NCBI GenBank assembly: GCA_013823135.1
Contig: PNLP01000021.1
Span: 40,619-104,618, forward strand
Source of the DNA: Planctomycetaceae bacterium
GTDB taxonomy: Bacteria; Planctomycetota; Planctomycetia; Gemmatales; Gemmataceae
Direction: 5' to 3'
DNA: 64,000 nucleotides
The notes below the pieces were generated by a model. It had not been told where the DNA came from. It did not search any database and saw only the letters and a program-made list of their open reading frames with translations. Positions 46,510 to 54,999 of the stretch are shown in pieces. How positions within the stretch are numbered: the stretch's first letter is position 1; the number at the start of each line of letters is the position of its first letter. The position numbers and the translations under genes were made by a program.

Positions 46510-47258
46510 TACCACCGGTCCCATGCGAGCAACGCAACCATAACGCCAACAATCGCCACGAAGGAGATGATATCGGCCGGGGTGGTACGAAACGCGGCCG
46601 TCGTGTGGAACCTCCCGTCGAACCCCCGGCACCGCATCGCCTCGGTGACGCGATCCGCGCGATCCGCACCCCGCACCAACACCGCACCCACAACGTGCCC
46701 GGTAGTCGTGTAGCCGTGCTGGTTCGGCTTCATCCGGAACCCGCGACAACGCAGCGATACCCGCACTCGTCGGAGTTCATCGCCCAGCAAGAATGCATAG
46801 CGATACGCCAACCCCGTGAGCAGCACGAGCAACCCAGGCACCTTCAGTTTGTTGGCGGCTGCAAGGGTGTGGTGGAGCGGGGCCGTTCCGATCAACACAA
46901 GCGCAAAGCACCCGATTGCGAGACAGCGTGCGAACACCGTCGTTCCCGAAACGATCCCGTGTTTCGACAGGCGAAGCGGGCCGAGATCCCAGCCGAGTCC
47001 AGTGGGGTCGAGCGTGAACGGCAGCACGACCAAGAATGGCATCGCTGCTATGGCGAACAGCATCAACCGACCGCGAACCCATTTGCCTGGCAACCTCGCC
47101 GCGAGCAAGAGCAGTAACCCGATGCCAAAAGCGACGGCGACTGTGGCGAGGTGTGTGAGGGCAGCCGTTCCGAACGCCGCGACTGTGAGCGCCGCCAGTT
47201 TCCAGCGAGCGTCCCAGCGCGAGACCGGCGAGTTCGGCACATCGGGGTGTTTGAACAC
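46509..47258 (-). CDS. cbiQ: ECF transporter transmembrane subunit (CbiQ/EcfT type)
   Basis: About 249 residues with five or so membrane helices (LAALTVAAFGTAALTHLATV, LLLLLAARL, LMLFAIAAMPFLVVLPF). The two coupling-helix motifs that contact the ATPase appear as SLRCRGFRM and AMRCRGFDG, CRG variants of the usual xRG. The GTG at 47258 is a best guess; the frame is open upstream to 47372 but that stretch overlaps the divergent purC start. It is coupled to cbiO by a TAATG overlap. No substrate-binding (S) or CbiM/N gene is adjacent, so the transported compound cannot be named. Confidence 0.88.
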   Translation of the reverse strand: MFKHPDVPNSPVSRWDARWKLAALTVAAFGTAALTHLATVAVAFGIGLLLLLAARLPGKWVRGRLMLFAIAAMPFLVVLPFTLDPTGLGWDLGPLRLSKHGIVSGTTVFARCLAIGCFALVLIGTAPLHHTLAAANKLKVPGLLVLLTGLAYRYAFLLGDELRRVRVSLRCRGFRMKPNQHGYTTTGHVVGAVLVRGADRADRVTEAMRCRGFDGRFHTTAAFRTTPADIISFVAIVGVMVALLAWDRW

Positions 47259-47319
47259 GAGTGATCTCGGCAGGCGCGATACTCGACCGTTTCGTATGTT
47301 ACGGGTATATCGAGTCTCG

Positions 47320-47344
47320 TTTAGCCGCGACCCAAACGGGAGCG
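47320..47344. repeat. TTTAGCCGCGACCC-type repeat unit
   Basis: TTTAGCCGCGACCCAAACGG followed by GAGCG, the same unit as at 23089-23112 and 39907-39940. It lies 20 bases upstream of the purC start, in the divergent promoter region between cbiQ and purC. Confidence 0.7.
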
Positions 47345-47364
47345 CGAATTCACGCGAACGCCAT

Positions 47365-48237
47365 ATGTCCACCGAACCATTGCTGGAAAGTCAGGTGACC
47401 GGTTACCCGTGCCGTCGTGGCAAGGTCCGCGATGTGTACGACCTCGGCGACACGCTCGCCATCGTCGCCACGGATCGCATCAGTGCATTCGATTACATCC
47501 TCTCTCCGCCGATCCCTGACAAGGGCCGCATTCTCTCGGCGCTGAGCGTGTTCTGGTTTAGCTGGCTGAAGGTACCACACCACCTCATTAGCACCAACAT
47601 CGCCGACCTGCCTCCGGCGTTCCAGCAACCGCAACTTGCCGGGCGAACGATGCTCGTGAAGAAGACGCAGGTCGTGCCGATCGAGTGCGTGGCACGCGGC
47701 TACCTCCTGGGTTCCGGCTGGAAAGAGTACAAGGCGAGCCGCACGGTTTGCGGCATACCGCTTCCCGAAGGTTTGCAGGAAGCGAGCAAGCTGCCGGAGC
47801 CGATCTTCACGCCCGCGACCAAGGCCGAGATGGGCGAGCACGACGAGAACATCAGCTTCGAGCGAACGGTCGAGCTCGTCGGCCTCGACACCGCGACCGA
47901 ACTGCGTGACCGCACGCTCGACGTGTATCGCCGGGCCGCGGCACACGCGGAAGCACGCGGCATCATCCTTGCCGACACCAAGCTCGAATGGGGTCGATTG
48001 CCGTCGGGCGAACTCATCCTGATCGACGAAGTGCTGACGCCTGACAGTTCGCGGTTCTGGCCGAAGGAGACGTACAAGCCGGGTTCGTCGCCGCCGTCGT
48101 TCGACAAGCAGTTCGTCCGCGACTGGCTGGAAACGACCACGTGGGACAAATCCAGCCCGCCACCGCCGCTGCCACCCGAAGTGGTCGCGAAGACCGCCGC
48201 GAAGTACCGCGAAGCCTTGGAGAAACTGAGCAAATAA
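47365..48237 (+). CDS. purC: Phosphoribosylaminoimidazole-succinocarboxamide synthase
   Basis: A 290-residue SAICAR synthetase, which joins aspartate to CAIR in de novo purine synthesis. Recognisable blocks are YPCRRGKVRDVYDLGD (substrate/ATP strand, residues about 14-29), ATDRISAFDYIL, VECVARGYLLGSGWKEY-type IECVARGYL, and a C-terminal DTKLEWGRLPSGELILIDEV. The length matches the longer eukaryote/planctomycete-like form rather than the 240-residue enzyme of E. coli. The ATG at 47365 is the first Met before the fold. The gene stands alone, with no other pur genes nearby. Confidence 0.96.
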   Translation: MSTEPLLESQVTGYPCRRGKVRDVYDLGDTLAIVATDRISAFDYILSPPIPDKGRILSALSVFWFSWLKVPHHLISTNIADLPPAFQQPQLAGRTMLVKKTQVVPIECVARGYLLGSGWKEYKASRTVCGIPLPEGLQEASKLPEPIFTPATKAEMGEHDENISFERTVELVGLDTATELRDRTLDVYRRAAAHAEARGIILADTKLEWGRLPSGELILIDEVLTPDSSRFWPKETYKPGSSPPSFDKQFVRDWLETTTWDKSSPPPPLPPEVVAKTAAKYREALEKLSK

Positions 48238-48261
48238 GGTGGCACAGGCGGAAGCACGGCG

Positions 48262-49671
48262 TCAGTTCACGCCGCTGACAAAGCAACCCGGGACGGCCTC
48301 GCGAAATTCGGTCACCGCTTTCTTCGTGACCGTTGTGCGGTACACGTTGACGGCGGTCAACTTCTTCAGGCCGTGAAGGTGCTTCAGGCCAGCGTCCGTG
48401 ACGGCGGTGTCGTTCAGGTGAAGCGTGGTCAGGTTTTCGAACCCGGCAAGTTCCTTCAATCCAGCGTCCGTGATCTTCGTCTTGCTCAGGTCAAGCACGG
48501 TCAGTTTTTTCAGCCCGGCAAGCTCTTTTAGCCCGTCGTCCGTGATGCGGCCACCGAGCAGACGGAGGTCTGTGAGATCCTCCAACTTCGCAATTTCTTT
48601 CAGACCAGCGTTGGTCGTCGCCGTATCGAAGAGTGAGAGAGTCGTCAGTTGCTTGAGTGCCGATAGCCCCTTCAAGTCGGAGACTTTCGTACCCGTGAGT
48701 GACAGCGTCGTGAGCTTTTTCATCCCCGCCAAATCCTTCAGCCCGGCGTCGCTCACTTGTGTCAGGCTCAGGTCCAGGTCGGCCATCTGAGTGAGGCCAG
48801 CCAGATTCTTCAAACCGGCGTCCGTGATCGCAGTCTTGTACAGTTTGAGCTTCGTGAGTTGCTTCATACCCGCGAGTTCTTTCAACCCGACGTCACCAAC
48901 GGCGGTGTCGCCGACGTCGAGCGTGCTGAGTTTCCCGAGGCCGGACAAGCCCTTCAGAGTGTTCACGGGACAGTGGTGGAGAGAGAGCGTCGTCAGTTGC
49001 TTTGCACCGGCGAGATTCTTCAACCCGGCATCAGTAACCGGAGTGTCCTGAATATCGAGGGTTTTCAGCGCAACAAGTCCGCCGACTTCTTTCATGGAAG
49101 CGTCCGTGACGGGGCAGTCCCTGAGGTTCAGACTGGCCAGTTGTTTAAAGCCGGACAAACCCTTCAGGGTCGAGAGCTTCGTCCGGTTTGCGCGGAGGAC
49201 GGTGAGTTGCTTGAGAGCGAGAAGTTCCTTCAGGCCGGCGTCGGTGATCGGTGTCACGGGCACCGACAGAACGGTGAGTTGTTTCAGGCCCGCGATTTCC
49301 TTCATCCCGGCGTCCGTCACTCGCGTGCTGCTCAGCATGAGGGTCGTCAGGGTCTTTAACCCGCTGATGTCCTTCAGCTCGGCGTCGGTCGTCAAAGACC
49401 CGATGACGATACCGAACTTCTCGGTTGGTGCGACCGGGAGGAAATCCTTCTTCCAACTGACAACGAAGAACGCGGGGAGGTCGCCGGGTTTGCCGGTCTG
49501 TTCAGGCTGTGGGAACCCACGGTCGTCGGGCCTAATCCAGACGGGTTTCCCTCCAACTTTCCCCCACGCCTCGACGACATCGGCGGGGAGTTGGGGTGGG
49601 TCGTCGGCCGCCACGACTGCTGCGGAGGTGAGAACTACCGCCAGGATTCCACGCAGCACGTGTCGATTCAT
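48262..49671 (-). CDS. Leucine-rich repeat protein with highly regular repeats, exported
   Basis: A 469-residue protein with a signal peptide (RHVLRGILAVVLTSAAVVAA). From about residue 95 to 460 it consists of roughly 15 near-identical 22-24 residue repeats of the form LKKLTVLDLSKTKITDAGLK (with ELAG completing the unit). The repeats are so alike that the DNA itself is repetitive, with recurring TTCAGCCCGGCGTC-like blocks. The regularity resembles the GALA/TTR subtype of LRRs. The first 90 residues form a different N-terminal domain. It converges with purC (24-base gap). It is probably a binding scaffold, with unknown partner. Confidence 0.92.
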   Translation of the reverse strand: MNRHVLRGILAVVLTSAAVVAADDPPQLPADVVEAWGKVGGKPVWIRPDDRGFPQPEQTGKPGDLPAFFVVSWKKDFLPVAPTEKFGIVIGSLTTDAELKDISGLKTLTTLMLSSTRVTDAGMKEIAGLKQLTVLSVPVTPITDAGLKELLALKQLTVLRANRTKLSTLKGLSGFKQLASLNLRDCPVTDASMKEVGGLVALKTLDIQDTPVTDAGLKNLAGAKQLTTLSLHHCPVNTLKGLSGLGKLSTLDVGDTAVGDVGLKELAGMKQLTKLKLYKTAITDAGLKNLAGLTQMADLDLSLTQVSDAGLKDLAGMKKLTTLSLTGTKVSDLKGLSALKQLTTLSLFDTATTNAGLKEIAKLEDLTDLRLLGGRITDDGLKELAGLKKLTVLDLSKTKITDAGLKELAGFENLTTLHLNDTAVTDAGLKHLHGLKKLTAVNVYRTTVTKKAVTEFREAVPGCFVSGVN

Positions 49672-49828
49672 CTCTCAAACCTCTGCAGAACTCTCAGCCA
49701 GTGAACTCACTGGATGTTGAGCGACACGAATTCTGACGCTGAATGCTTTCGCAGTCAAGCGATCGGGTCCGCAACTTCAGGTAGGGCGGGCTTCGACTCA
49801 GATCCACTCCCGGCCATATACCAACCCC

Positions 49829-51016
49829 ATGTCTGATCCTTTACTCCCCGCGTTTCTCGGCGGTTTGCCGGTGCGGCCGGAAGGGCCGCCCGCGTGGCCG
49901 TTCTCTGATGCCGACGTGCAGGCCGCGCTCGCGGCCGCTGTCGCCAGCGGCGCGTGGGGGCAGTACCACGGCGAACACGTCTGCGCTCTCGAAGCCGAAC
50001 TTGCGGTATTCCACGATGTGCCACATGCCATCACTTGCGCGAGCGGTACGCTTGCTGTGGAAGCGGCATTGCGGGCGCTTCGCGTTGGTCCCGGCGACGA
50101 AGTGGTGATGGCCGCTTACGACTACGAGTCGAACTTCCTCACGGTCCACGCGATCGGCGCGAAGCCCGTCCTGATCGACATTCACCCCGACACCTGGCAA
50201 CTCGATCCGTCGCAACTCGAAGCCGCGTTCACACTGCAAACCAAGGCCGTCATCTGTTCGCACCTCCACGGCGGGGTTGTTCCGATGCGACTCGTCATGG
50301 AGATTGCCCACCGGCACAACGTCGGTGTGGTCGAGGACGCGGCGCAAGCCCCCGGCGCCACGGTGGACGGGAAGCCCGCCGGAACGTGGGGCGATGTTGG
50401 CACGCTCAGCTTTGGCGGCTCGAAGCTGTTGACAGCGGGGCGTGGCGGCGCGTTGTTGTTCTCCGATCCGCAACTGCATCAGCGGGCGAAGTTGTGGTTG
50501 CACCGCGGGCTTCAGCAGTGGGCACCGCTGAGCGAACTGCAAGCCGCGGCGTTGCTGCCACAATTGCGGAACCTCCCGGCGATGACCGCGAAGCGTGCGG
50601 AGAACATGCGTGAACTCGCGGTCATGCGTAGCCGCGACCCGGAGGGGAGCGTGTGTGGCGCGCTCCCCTTCGGGTCGCGGCTACGCGATACAGTGGCGGC
50701 GTTCTACAAACTCGGGTTCCACTTCGACCCCACGGCGTTCGGCCTCACACGCGAACTGTTCGTCAAGGCGATGCGGGCGGAAGGGGTCGCTTTCGATGCT
50801 GGTTTCAAGGCACTTCACGTCGGTCGGTCGCCGTCGCGGTTCCGTGCCGTGGGCGATCTTCCGAACGCAACAGCGGCACACGAACGCTGCATAATCCTGC
50901 ACCATCCCGTTCTCGCACTGTCACGGCCAGACGTTCAACAGGTGGCGGACGCCATCGCGAAGGTGTATCGTTACCGGGATATGTTCGCCGAACGCCCACC
51001 CTCGACTCGTGGATAA
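49829..51016 (+). CDS. DegT/DnrJ/EryC1/StrS family PLP-dependent protein
   Basis: A 395-residue aminotransferase-fold protein. The PLP lysine is Lys199 in SFGGSKLLTAGRGG, and the Asp that contacts the pyridine nitrogen lies in VEDAAQAPGA near 170. ASGTLAVEAALRALRVGPGD near 75 binds the phosphate. Family members transaminate or dehydrate nucleotide-linked sugars for surface glycans or antibiotics. Residues about 267-286 (SRDPEGSVCGALPFGSRLRD) are encoded by a long GC palindrome and look like an in-frame insertion. The following thioredoxin-fold gene begins 11 bases after the stop. Confidence 0.92.
   Translation: MSDPLLPAFLGGLPVRPEGPPAWPFSDADVQAALAAAVASGAWGQYHGEHVCALEAELAVFHDVPHAITCASGTLAVEAALRALRVGPGDEVVMAAYDYESNFLTVHAIGAKPVLIDIHPDTWQLDPSQLEAAFTLQTKAVICSHLHGGVVPMRLVMEIAHRHNVGVVEDAAQAPGATVDGKPAGTWGDVGTLSFGGSKLLTAGRGGALLFSDPQLHQRAKLWLHRGLQQWAPLSELQAAALLPQLRNLPAMTAKRAENMRELAVMRSRDPEGSVCGALPFGSRLRDTVAAFYKLGFHFDPTAFGLTRELFVKAMRAEGVAFDAGFKALHVGRSPSRFRAVGDLPNATAAHERCIILHHPVLALSRPDVQQVADAIAKVYRYRDMFAERPPSTRG
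50627..50685. repeat. Palindrome in frame inside the DegT-family gene
   Basis: The 25-base arm beginning CGTAGCCGCGACCCGGAGGG (50627-50651) pairs with 50661-50685 at 24 of 25 positions around a 9-base loop. Each arm is a TAGCCGCGACC...GGGAGCG unit like those at 23089, 39907 and 47320. Confidence 0.88.
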
Positions 51017-51027
51017 CCGAGGCTCAC

Positions 51028-52644
51028 ATGCGTGCCGTTTCCGGGTTCGTGCTTCTGATGGCGCTCTCGATTCCCCTGGCATCGGGTGCCGACCCCGCGC
51101 CGCCGCCCAGTGGGAACTGGAAGCTGACCGTGCCGCTCGGCCGCGAGGGGGACCTCGTTCTCATGCTCGCCATGAACGAAGAGGATGGCAAATGGGTCGG
51201 CGATTACCTCACCGCATCAGCGGAGCTGCGTGCTCAGCCCAAGTTCAAGAAACTCTCTGTGAAGGGCGACAACGTCCAGTTCACGCTGGAGTTCTCAGGG
51301 CGTGAGTTCGTCAACTTCGATGGCGTGCTGTCGAAGGACAAGAAGAAGATCAGCGGCTCGGTTTCCGTGGGCGGCGGACCGCTCCAACTCACCGAACTCT
51401 ACCCGACGAAGCTCAAGAAGCTCGACGACCCGTTCGAGGTGGCACGCGAGTCGCTGTCGCAAATCGAGGGCGGGCCGGGGCTGTTCGGTGCGGCTGGCGA
51501 AGTGCTCGCCAAGGCCGGTGCCAAGAAGGTTCCCGCCGACGAAGTTCGCGCCGTGCTCGAACGGGTGAACAAGGCCGCAGCTGGTTACGGCCCTCGCTGG
51601 GAACGCGAATCGACGCTCCAGTGTGCGAACCTGCTGGCCGGTCAGGCGGGTTTCGGTGATCTCGCGGTGGCTCAGGCCAAGCGAGCCGAGCGATTGCTTA
51701 CCGATGACGACGATGCCGCCACCCGGATGAAGGTACTCGAAACCGTCGTGACTGCGTTGACCAAGGCCGGCAAAGCGGATGACGCGAAGCCTTACGCCAC
51801 ACAGATCGCCAAGCTCGAAACCCGCGACTACGCCGACTACGCGAAGACGTTGCCGTTTAAGACCGCAGCGTTCGCCGGTCGCAAGGGGAAGTCCGATCGC
51901 GGCGTGCTCGTGGAAGTGTTCACCGGTGCCGAGTGCCCGCCGTGTGTGGCGGTCGATCTCGCCTTCGACGGGCTGATGAAGACGTACAAGCCCGAGGACG
52001 TGATCATGCTTCAGTACCACATCCACGTTCCCGGCCCCGACCCGCTCACCAGCCCGGACTCGATGAAGCGCGTGGAACTATCCTATGCCGAGCAACTGCG
52101 TGGCGCACCCACGGTGTTCATCGACGGCAAGCTCGGGCCGGCGGGCGGTGGCCCAGCGACGGAATCGGGGAAGAAGTACGAGGCGCTCCGCGAACCGATC
52201 GAGGCCGCACTGGAGAAAGCCCCCGGCGCGAAGCTAGGCCTGACCATCGCGAAGGACGAGAAGGGCGGCTTTACCGCCAAGGCGACTGTGGCTGATCTCG
52301 AAACGCCGGGGGAGAAGACGTCGCTGCGGTTCGCACTGGCCGAGGAACGGATCCGCTACGCAGGCGGCAACGGCATCCGCTACCACCACATGGTCGTGCG
52401 GACGATGCCCGGCGGCGCGAAGGGCTTCCAGCTGCCCAAGAAGACGGCCGAGCAATCTGTGAGCTTCAACCCTGACGAGCTGCGAAAGGAACTGGCCAAG
52501 TACCTCGAGGACTTCGCCAAGGATGAGGGGCCGTTCCCGCACGCCGCCGGCCCGCTCGCACTGAAGAACCTGAAGTTGGTCGCGTTCATCCAGAACGACG
52601 CGACACGTGAAGTGCTCGCCGCCGTGCAGGTGGACGTTCCGTGA
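51028..52644 (+). CDS. Exported protein with thioredoxin-like CPPC motif
   Basis: A 538-residue protein with a signal peptide (RAVSGFVLLMALSIPLASG). Residues 25-130 are a beta-rich domain (GNWKLTVPLGREGDLVLML). A helical region follows, then a thioredoxin-like domain whose active-site-like motif is C303-P-P-C306 in VFTGAECPPCVAVDLAF. MLQYHIHVPGPDPLTSPDS and GAPTVFIDGKLGP continue the pattern seen in Omp28-like proteins. The C-terminal 170 residues form another beta domain. It probably acts outside the membrane as a thiol-linked protein; activity is unproven. The ATG at 51028 starts the signal peptide. Confidence 0.85.
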   Translation: MRAVSGFVLLMALSIPLASGADPAPPPSGNWKLTVPLGREGDLVLMLAMNEEDGKWVGDYLTASAELRAQPKFKKLSVKGDNVQFTLEFSGREFVNFDGVLSKDKKKISGSVSVGGGPLQLTELYPTKLKKLDDPFEVARESLSQIEGGPGLFGAAGEVLAKAGAKKVPADEVRAVLERVNKAAAGYGPRWERESTLQCANLLAGQAGFGDLAVAQAKRAERLLTDDDDAATRMKVLETVVTALTKAGKADDAKPYATQIAKLETRDYADYAKTLPFKTAAFAGRKGKSDRGVLVEVFTGAECPPCVAVDLAFDGLMKTYKPEDVIMLQYHIHVPGPDPLTSPDSMKRVELSYAEQLRGAPTVFIDGKLGPAGGGPATESGKKYEALREPIEAALEKAPGAKLGLTIAKDEKGGFTAKATVADLETPGEKTSLRFALAEERIRYAGGNGIRYHHMVVRTMPGGAKGFQLPKKTAEQSVSFNPDELRKELAKYLEDFAKDEGPFPHAAGPLALKNLKLVAFIQNDATREVLAAVQVDVP

Positions 52645-52647
52645 ATT

Positions 52648-52730
52648 GGAAACGATGAACGATGAACGATGAATCGAAGACGGAAATTGTCTTCGATTCA
52701 TCGTTCATCGTTCATCGTTCATCGTTTTCC
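52648..52730. repeat. Palindrome built from a 7-base tandem repeat
   Basis: The left arm (52648-52681) holds three ACGATGA units followed by ATCGAAGAC. The right arm (52689-52730) is its complement but holds four units. The loop is 7 bases, GGAAATT. It lies directly between the stop at 52644 and the next start at 52753 and ends in TTTTCC, so the transcript would fold into a long hairpin. Confidence 0.88.
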
Positions 52731-52752
52731 ACATACCCGACAGGAGTCGCAC

Positions 52753-54897
52753 ATGCGTTGGCTGTTTGGTTTCACCGCGATCGTGTTCGTGTTGTTCAGC
52801 GTGACGGCAGAGGAGAAGAAGTTGAAGTATCCCGAGACGAAGAAGGGCGACAAGATCGACGAGTACCACGGCACGAAGGTGCCAGACCCGTACCGCTGGC
52901 TTGAAGACGACGTTCGCACCTCGAAGGAAGTCGCTGAGTGGGTCGAGGCCGAGAACAAGGTCACGTTCGCGTACCTCGAAAGCATCCCCCAGCGCGAAGC
53001 GATCAAGAAACGCATCACCGAACTGTGGAACTACGAGAAGATCTCCGCGCCGTTCAAGGTGGGCGGCCGCTATTTTTTCTACAAGAACAACGGCCTCCAG
53101 AACCAGAGTGTGCTGTTCACGCAGGACACGCTGGATAGTGAGCCGAAGTTGCTCATGGACCCGAACACCTGGACCAAAGACGGCACGGTTGCACTGGCGG
53201 GCACAGCACTCAGCGACGACGCCAAGTATCTCGCTTATGGCACCGCCGAAGCGGGTTCCGACTGGAACACCTGGAAGGTGATGGATGTGCAGGCGGCCAA
53301 GCCACTGAGCGACGAGCTGAAGTGGGTGAAGTTCAGTTCCGCAAGCTGGACGCTCGACGGGAAAGGCTTTTTCTACAGCCGCTTCCCGGAGCCGAAGAAG
53401 GACGACACTTTCCAGAGCCTCAACGTCAACCAGAAGCTGTACTACCACCGCCTCGGCACGCCGCAGAGCGAGGACGTGCTGGTCTATCAGCGCCCCGAGA
53501 AGCCAGAGTGGACCATCGGCGGCGGCGTGAGCGAAGACGGCCGCTACCTCATCATTTCGGTTGGCGACGGCACCACGAGCCGCAAGGCCCGCGTCGTTTA
53601 CAAGGATTTGGCCGAGCCATATGGCTTGCCTGTGGAACTCGTCGCGAACCACGACAACAAGTTCAACTTCCTCGGCAACGACGGCCCGGTGTTCTACTTC
53701 CAGACGGACTACAACGCCCCGAAGTACCAGATCATCGCGATCGACACCCGCAAGCCGGAGCCGAAGAACTGGAAGACGCTCGTACCTGAAGCGAAGGAGC
53801 CGCTCGAAAGCGTCGATCTCGTGGGGAACGTTTTCATCTGTAGCTACCTGCAAGACGCACGCACGCAGGTGAAGGTCTACGACATGGACGGCAAGTTCGT
53901 CCGCGACGTGGAACTCCCCGGCATCGGCACCGCGGGCGGCTTCGCCGGCAAGCGGACCGACACCGAGACGTTCTACACCTTCAGCAGCTTCGCCACGCCA
54001 CCGAGCACCTATCGCTACGACATCCTCACCGGGCAGAGCAAGCTGATCCGCCAGGCGAACGTCAAGTTTGACCCATCTCAATACGAAGTGAAGCAGGTCT
54101 TCTACACGAGCAAGGACGGCACGAAAGTGCCCATGTTCATTTCGCACAAGAAGGGGCTGAAGCTCGACGGCACGAACCCGACGCTGCTCTACGGCTACGG
54201 CGGGTTCAACATCTCGCTAACGCCGGGGTTCTCGGTGTCGCGGCTGCAGTGGATGGAGATGGGCGGCGTGATGGTCGTGGCGAATCTTCGCGGCGGCGGC
54301 GAGTACGGCGACGCCTGGCATCGCGGCGGCACGAAGCTCCAGAAGCAGAACGTGTTCGACGACTTCATCGGCGCTGCCGAGTATCTCGTGAAGGAGAAGT
54401 ACACCAGCCCCGCGAAGCTCGGCATCCAGGGTGGCAGCAACGGTGGGTTGCTCGTCGGCGCGTGCATGACGCAGCGGCCCGACCTGTTCGGCGCGTGCCT
54501 CCCTGCCGTGGGCGTCATGGACATGCTGCGATTCCAGAAGTTCACCGCCGGCCGTTTCTGGACGGACGATTACGGCTCATCGGACAACGCCGACGAGTTC
54601 GCGGCGCTGTACAAGTTCAGCCCGTATCACGTGCTGCTGAAGAACGGCCCGAAGAAGTACCCCGCCACGATGGTGACCACCGCCGACACCGACGACCGCG
54701 TGGTGCCGGGCCACAGCTTCAAGTTCGCGGCCGCACTTCAGGCGATGCAGACCGGCGACGCACCCGTGCTGATCCGCATCGAGACGAAAGCGGGCCACGG
54801 TGCGGGGAAGCCAACCGCGAAGGTGATCGAGGAGGTCGCCGACCAGTGGGCGTTCCTCGTGAAGACGCTGGACTTCAAGCCCGAGATTGGGAAGTGA
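52753..54897 (+). CDS. Prolyl oligopeptidase family serine peptidase
   Basis: A 714-residue S9A peptidase with a signal peptide (MRWLFGFTAIVFVLFSVTA), so it acts outside the cytoplasm. The N-terminal segment YHGTKVPDPYRWLEDD and the seven-bladed propeller (about 90-430) precede the alpha/beta hydrolase domain. The catalytic triad is Ser562 (QGGSNGGLLVG), Asp in TADTDDRVVPG near 647, and His682 (TKAGHGAGKPT). RGGGEYGDAWHRGG and NVFDDFIGAAEYLV are hallmarks of the family. It cleaves short peptides after proline. The ATG at 52753 is preceded by AGGAG. Confidence 0.96.
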   Translation: MRWLFGFTAIVFVLFSVTAEEKKLKYPETKKGDKIDEYHGTKVPDPYRWLEDDVRTSKEVAEWVEAENKVTFAYLESIPQREAIKKRITELWNYEKISAPFKVGGRYFFYKNNGLQNQSVLFTQDTLDSEPKLLMDPNTWTKDGTVALAGTALSDDAKYLAYGTAEAGSDWNTWKVMDVQAAKPLSDELKWVKFSSASWTLDGKGFFYSRFPEPKKDDTFQSLNVNQKLYYHRLGTPQSEDVLVYQRPEKPEWTIGGGVSEDGRYLIISVGDGTTSRKARVVYKDLAEPYGLPVELVANHDNKFNFLGNDGPVFYFQTDYNAPKYQIIAIDTRKPEPKNWKTLVPEAKEPLESVDLVGNVFICSYLQDARTQVKVYDMDGKFVRDVELPGIGTAGGFAGKRTDTETFYTFSSFATPPSTYRYDILTGQSKLIRQANVKFDPSQYEVKQVFYTSKDGTKVPMFISHKKGLKLDGTNPTLLYGYGGFNISLTPGFSVSRLQWMEMGGVMVVANLRGGGEYGDAWHRGGTKLQKQNVFDDFIGAAEYLVKEKYTSPAKLGIQGGSNGGLLVGACMTQRPDLFGACLPAVGVMDMLRFQKFTAGRFWTDDYGSSDNADEFAALYKFSPYHVLLKNGPKKYPATMVTTADTDDRVVPGHSFKFAAALQAMQTGDAPVLIRIETKAGHGAGKPTAKVIEEVADQWAFLVKTLDFKPEIGK

Positions 54898-54906
54898 CGT
54901 GATTGT

Positions 54907-54979
54907 GGCGAGCGGCGCGGCGTAAGCCCGCCGGTGTTCTATTTCACAACACCGGCGGGCTTACGCCGCGCCGCTCGCC
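54907..54979. repeat. Perfect 32-bp inverted repeat
   Basis: The arm at 54907-54938, beginning GGCGAGCGGCGCGGCGTAAG, is exactly complementary to 54948-54979 around the 9-base loop CTATTTCAC. It starts 9 bases after the peptidase stop codon and ends 20 bases before the next start. It shares the GGCGAGC entry word with the palindromes at 10621, 14201 and 62521. Confidence 0.92.
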
Positions 54980-54999
54980 GTGTGATTGGTTGAGGTCAA

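Noticed and set aside
46509..46749. Longer start for the ATPase subunit at 46749
   Set aside because: It would overlap the T-subunit gene by 240 bases and adds Arg/Gly-rich sequence unlike any ABC ATPase; the TAATG coupling at 46509 is a better start.
48400..49400. Tandem DNA repeats that could be a non-coding satellite
   Set aside because: They have a 66-72 base period in one open frame and encode regular leucine-rich repeats, so they are explained by the protein.
52648..52730. Possible CRISPR-like array
   Set aside because: The repeat unit is only 7 bases with no spacers, arranged as two complementary arms, and no cas genes are present.
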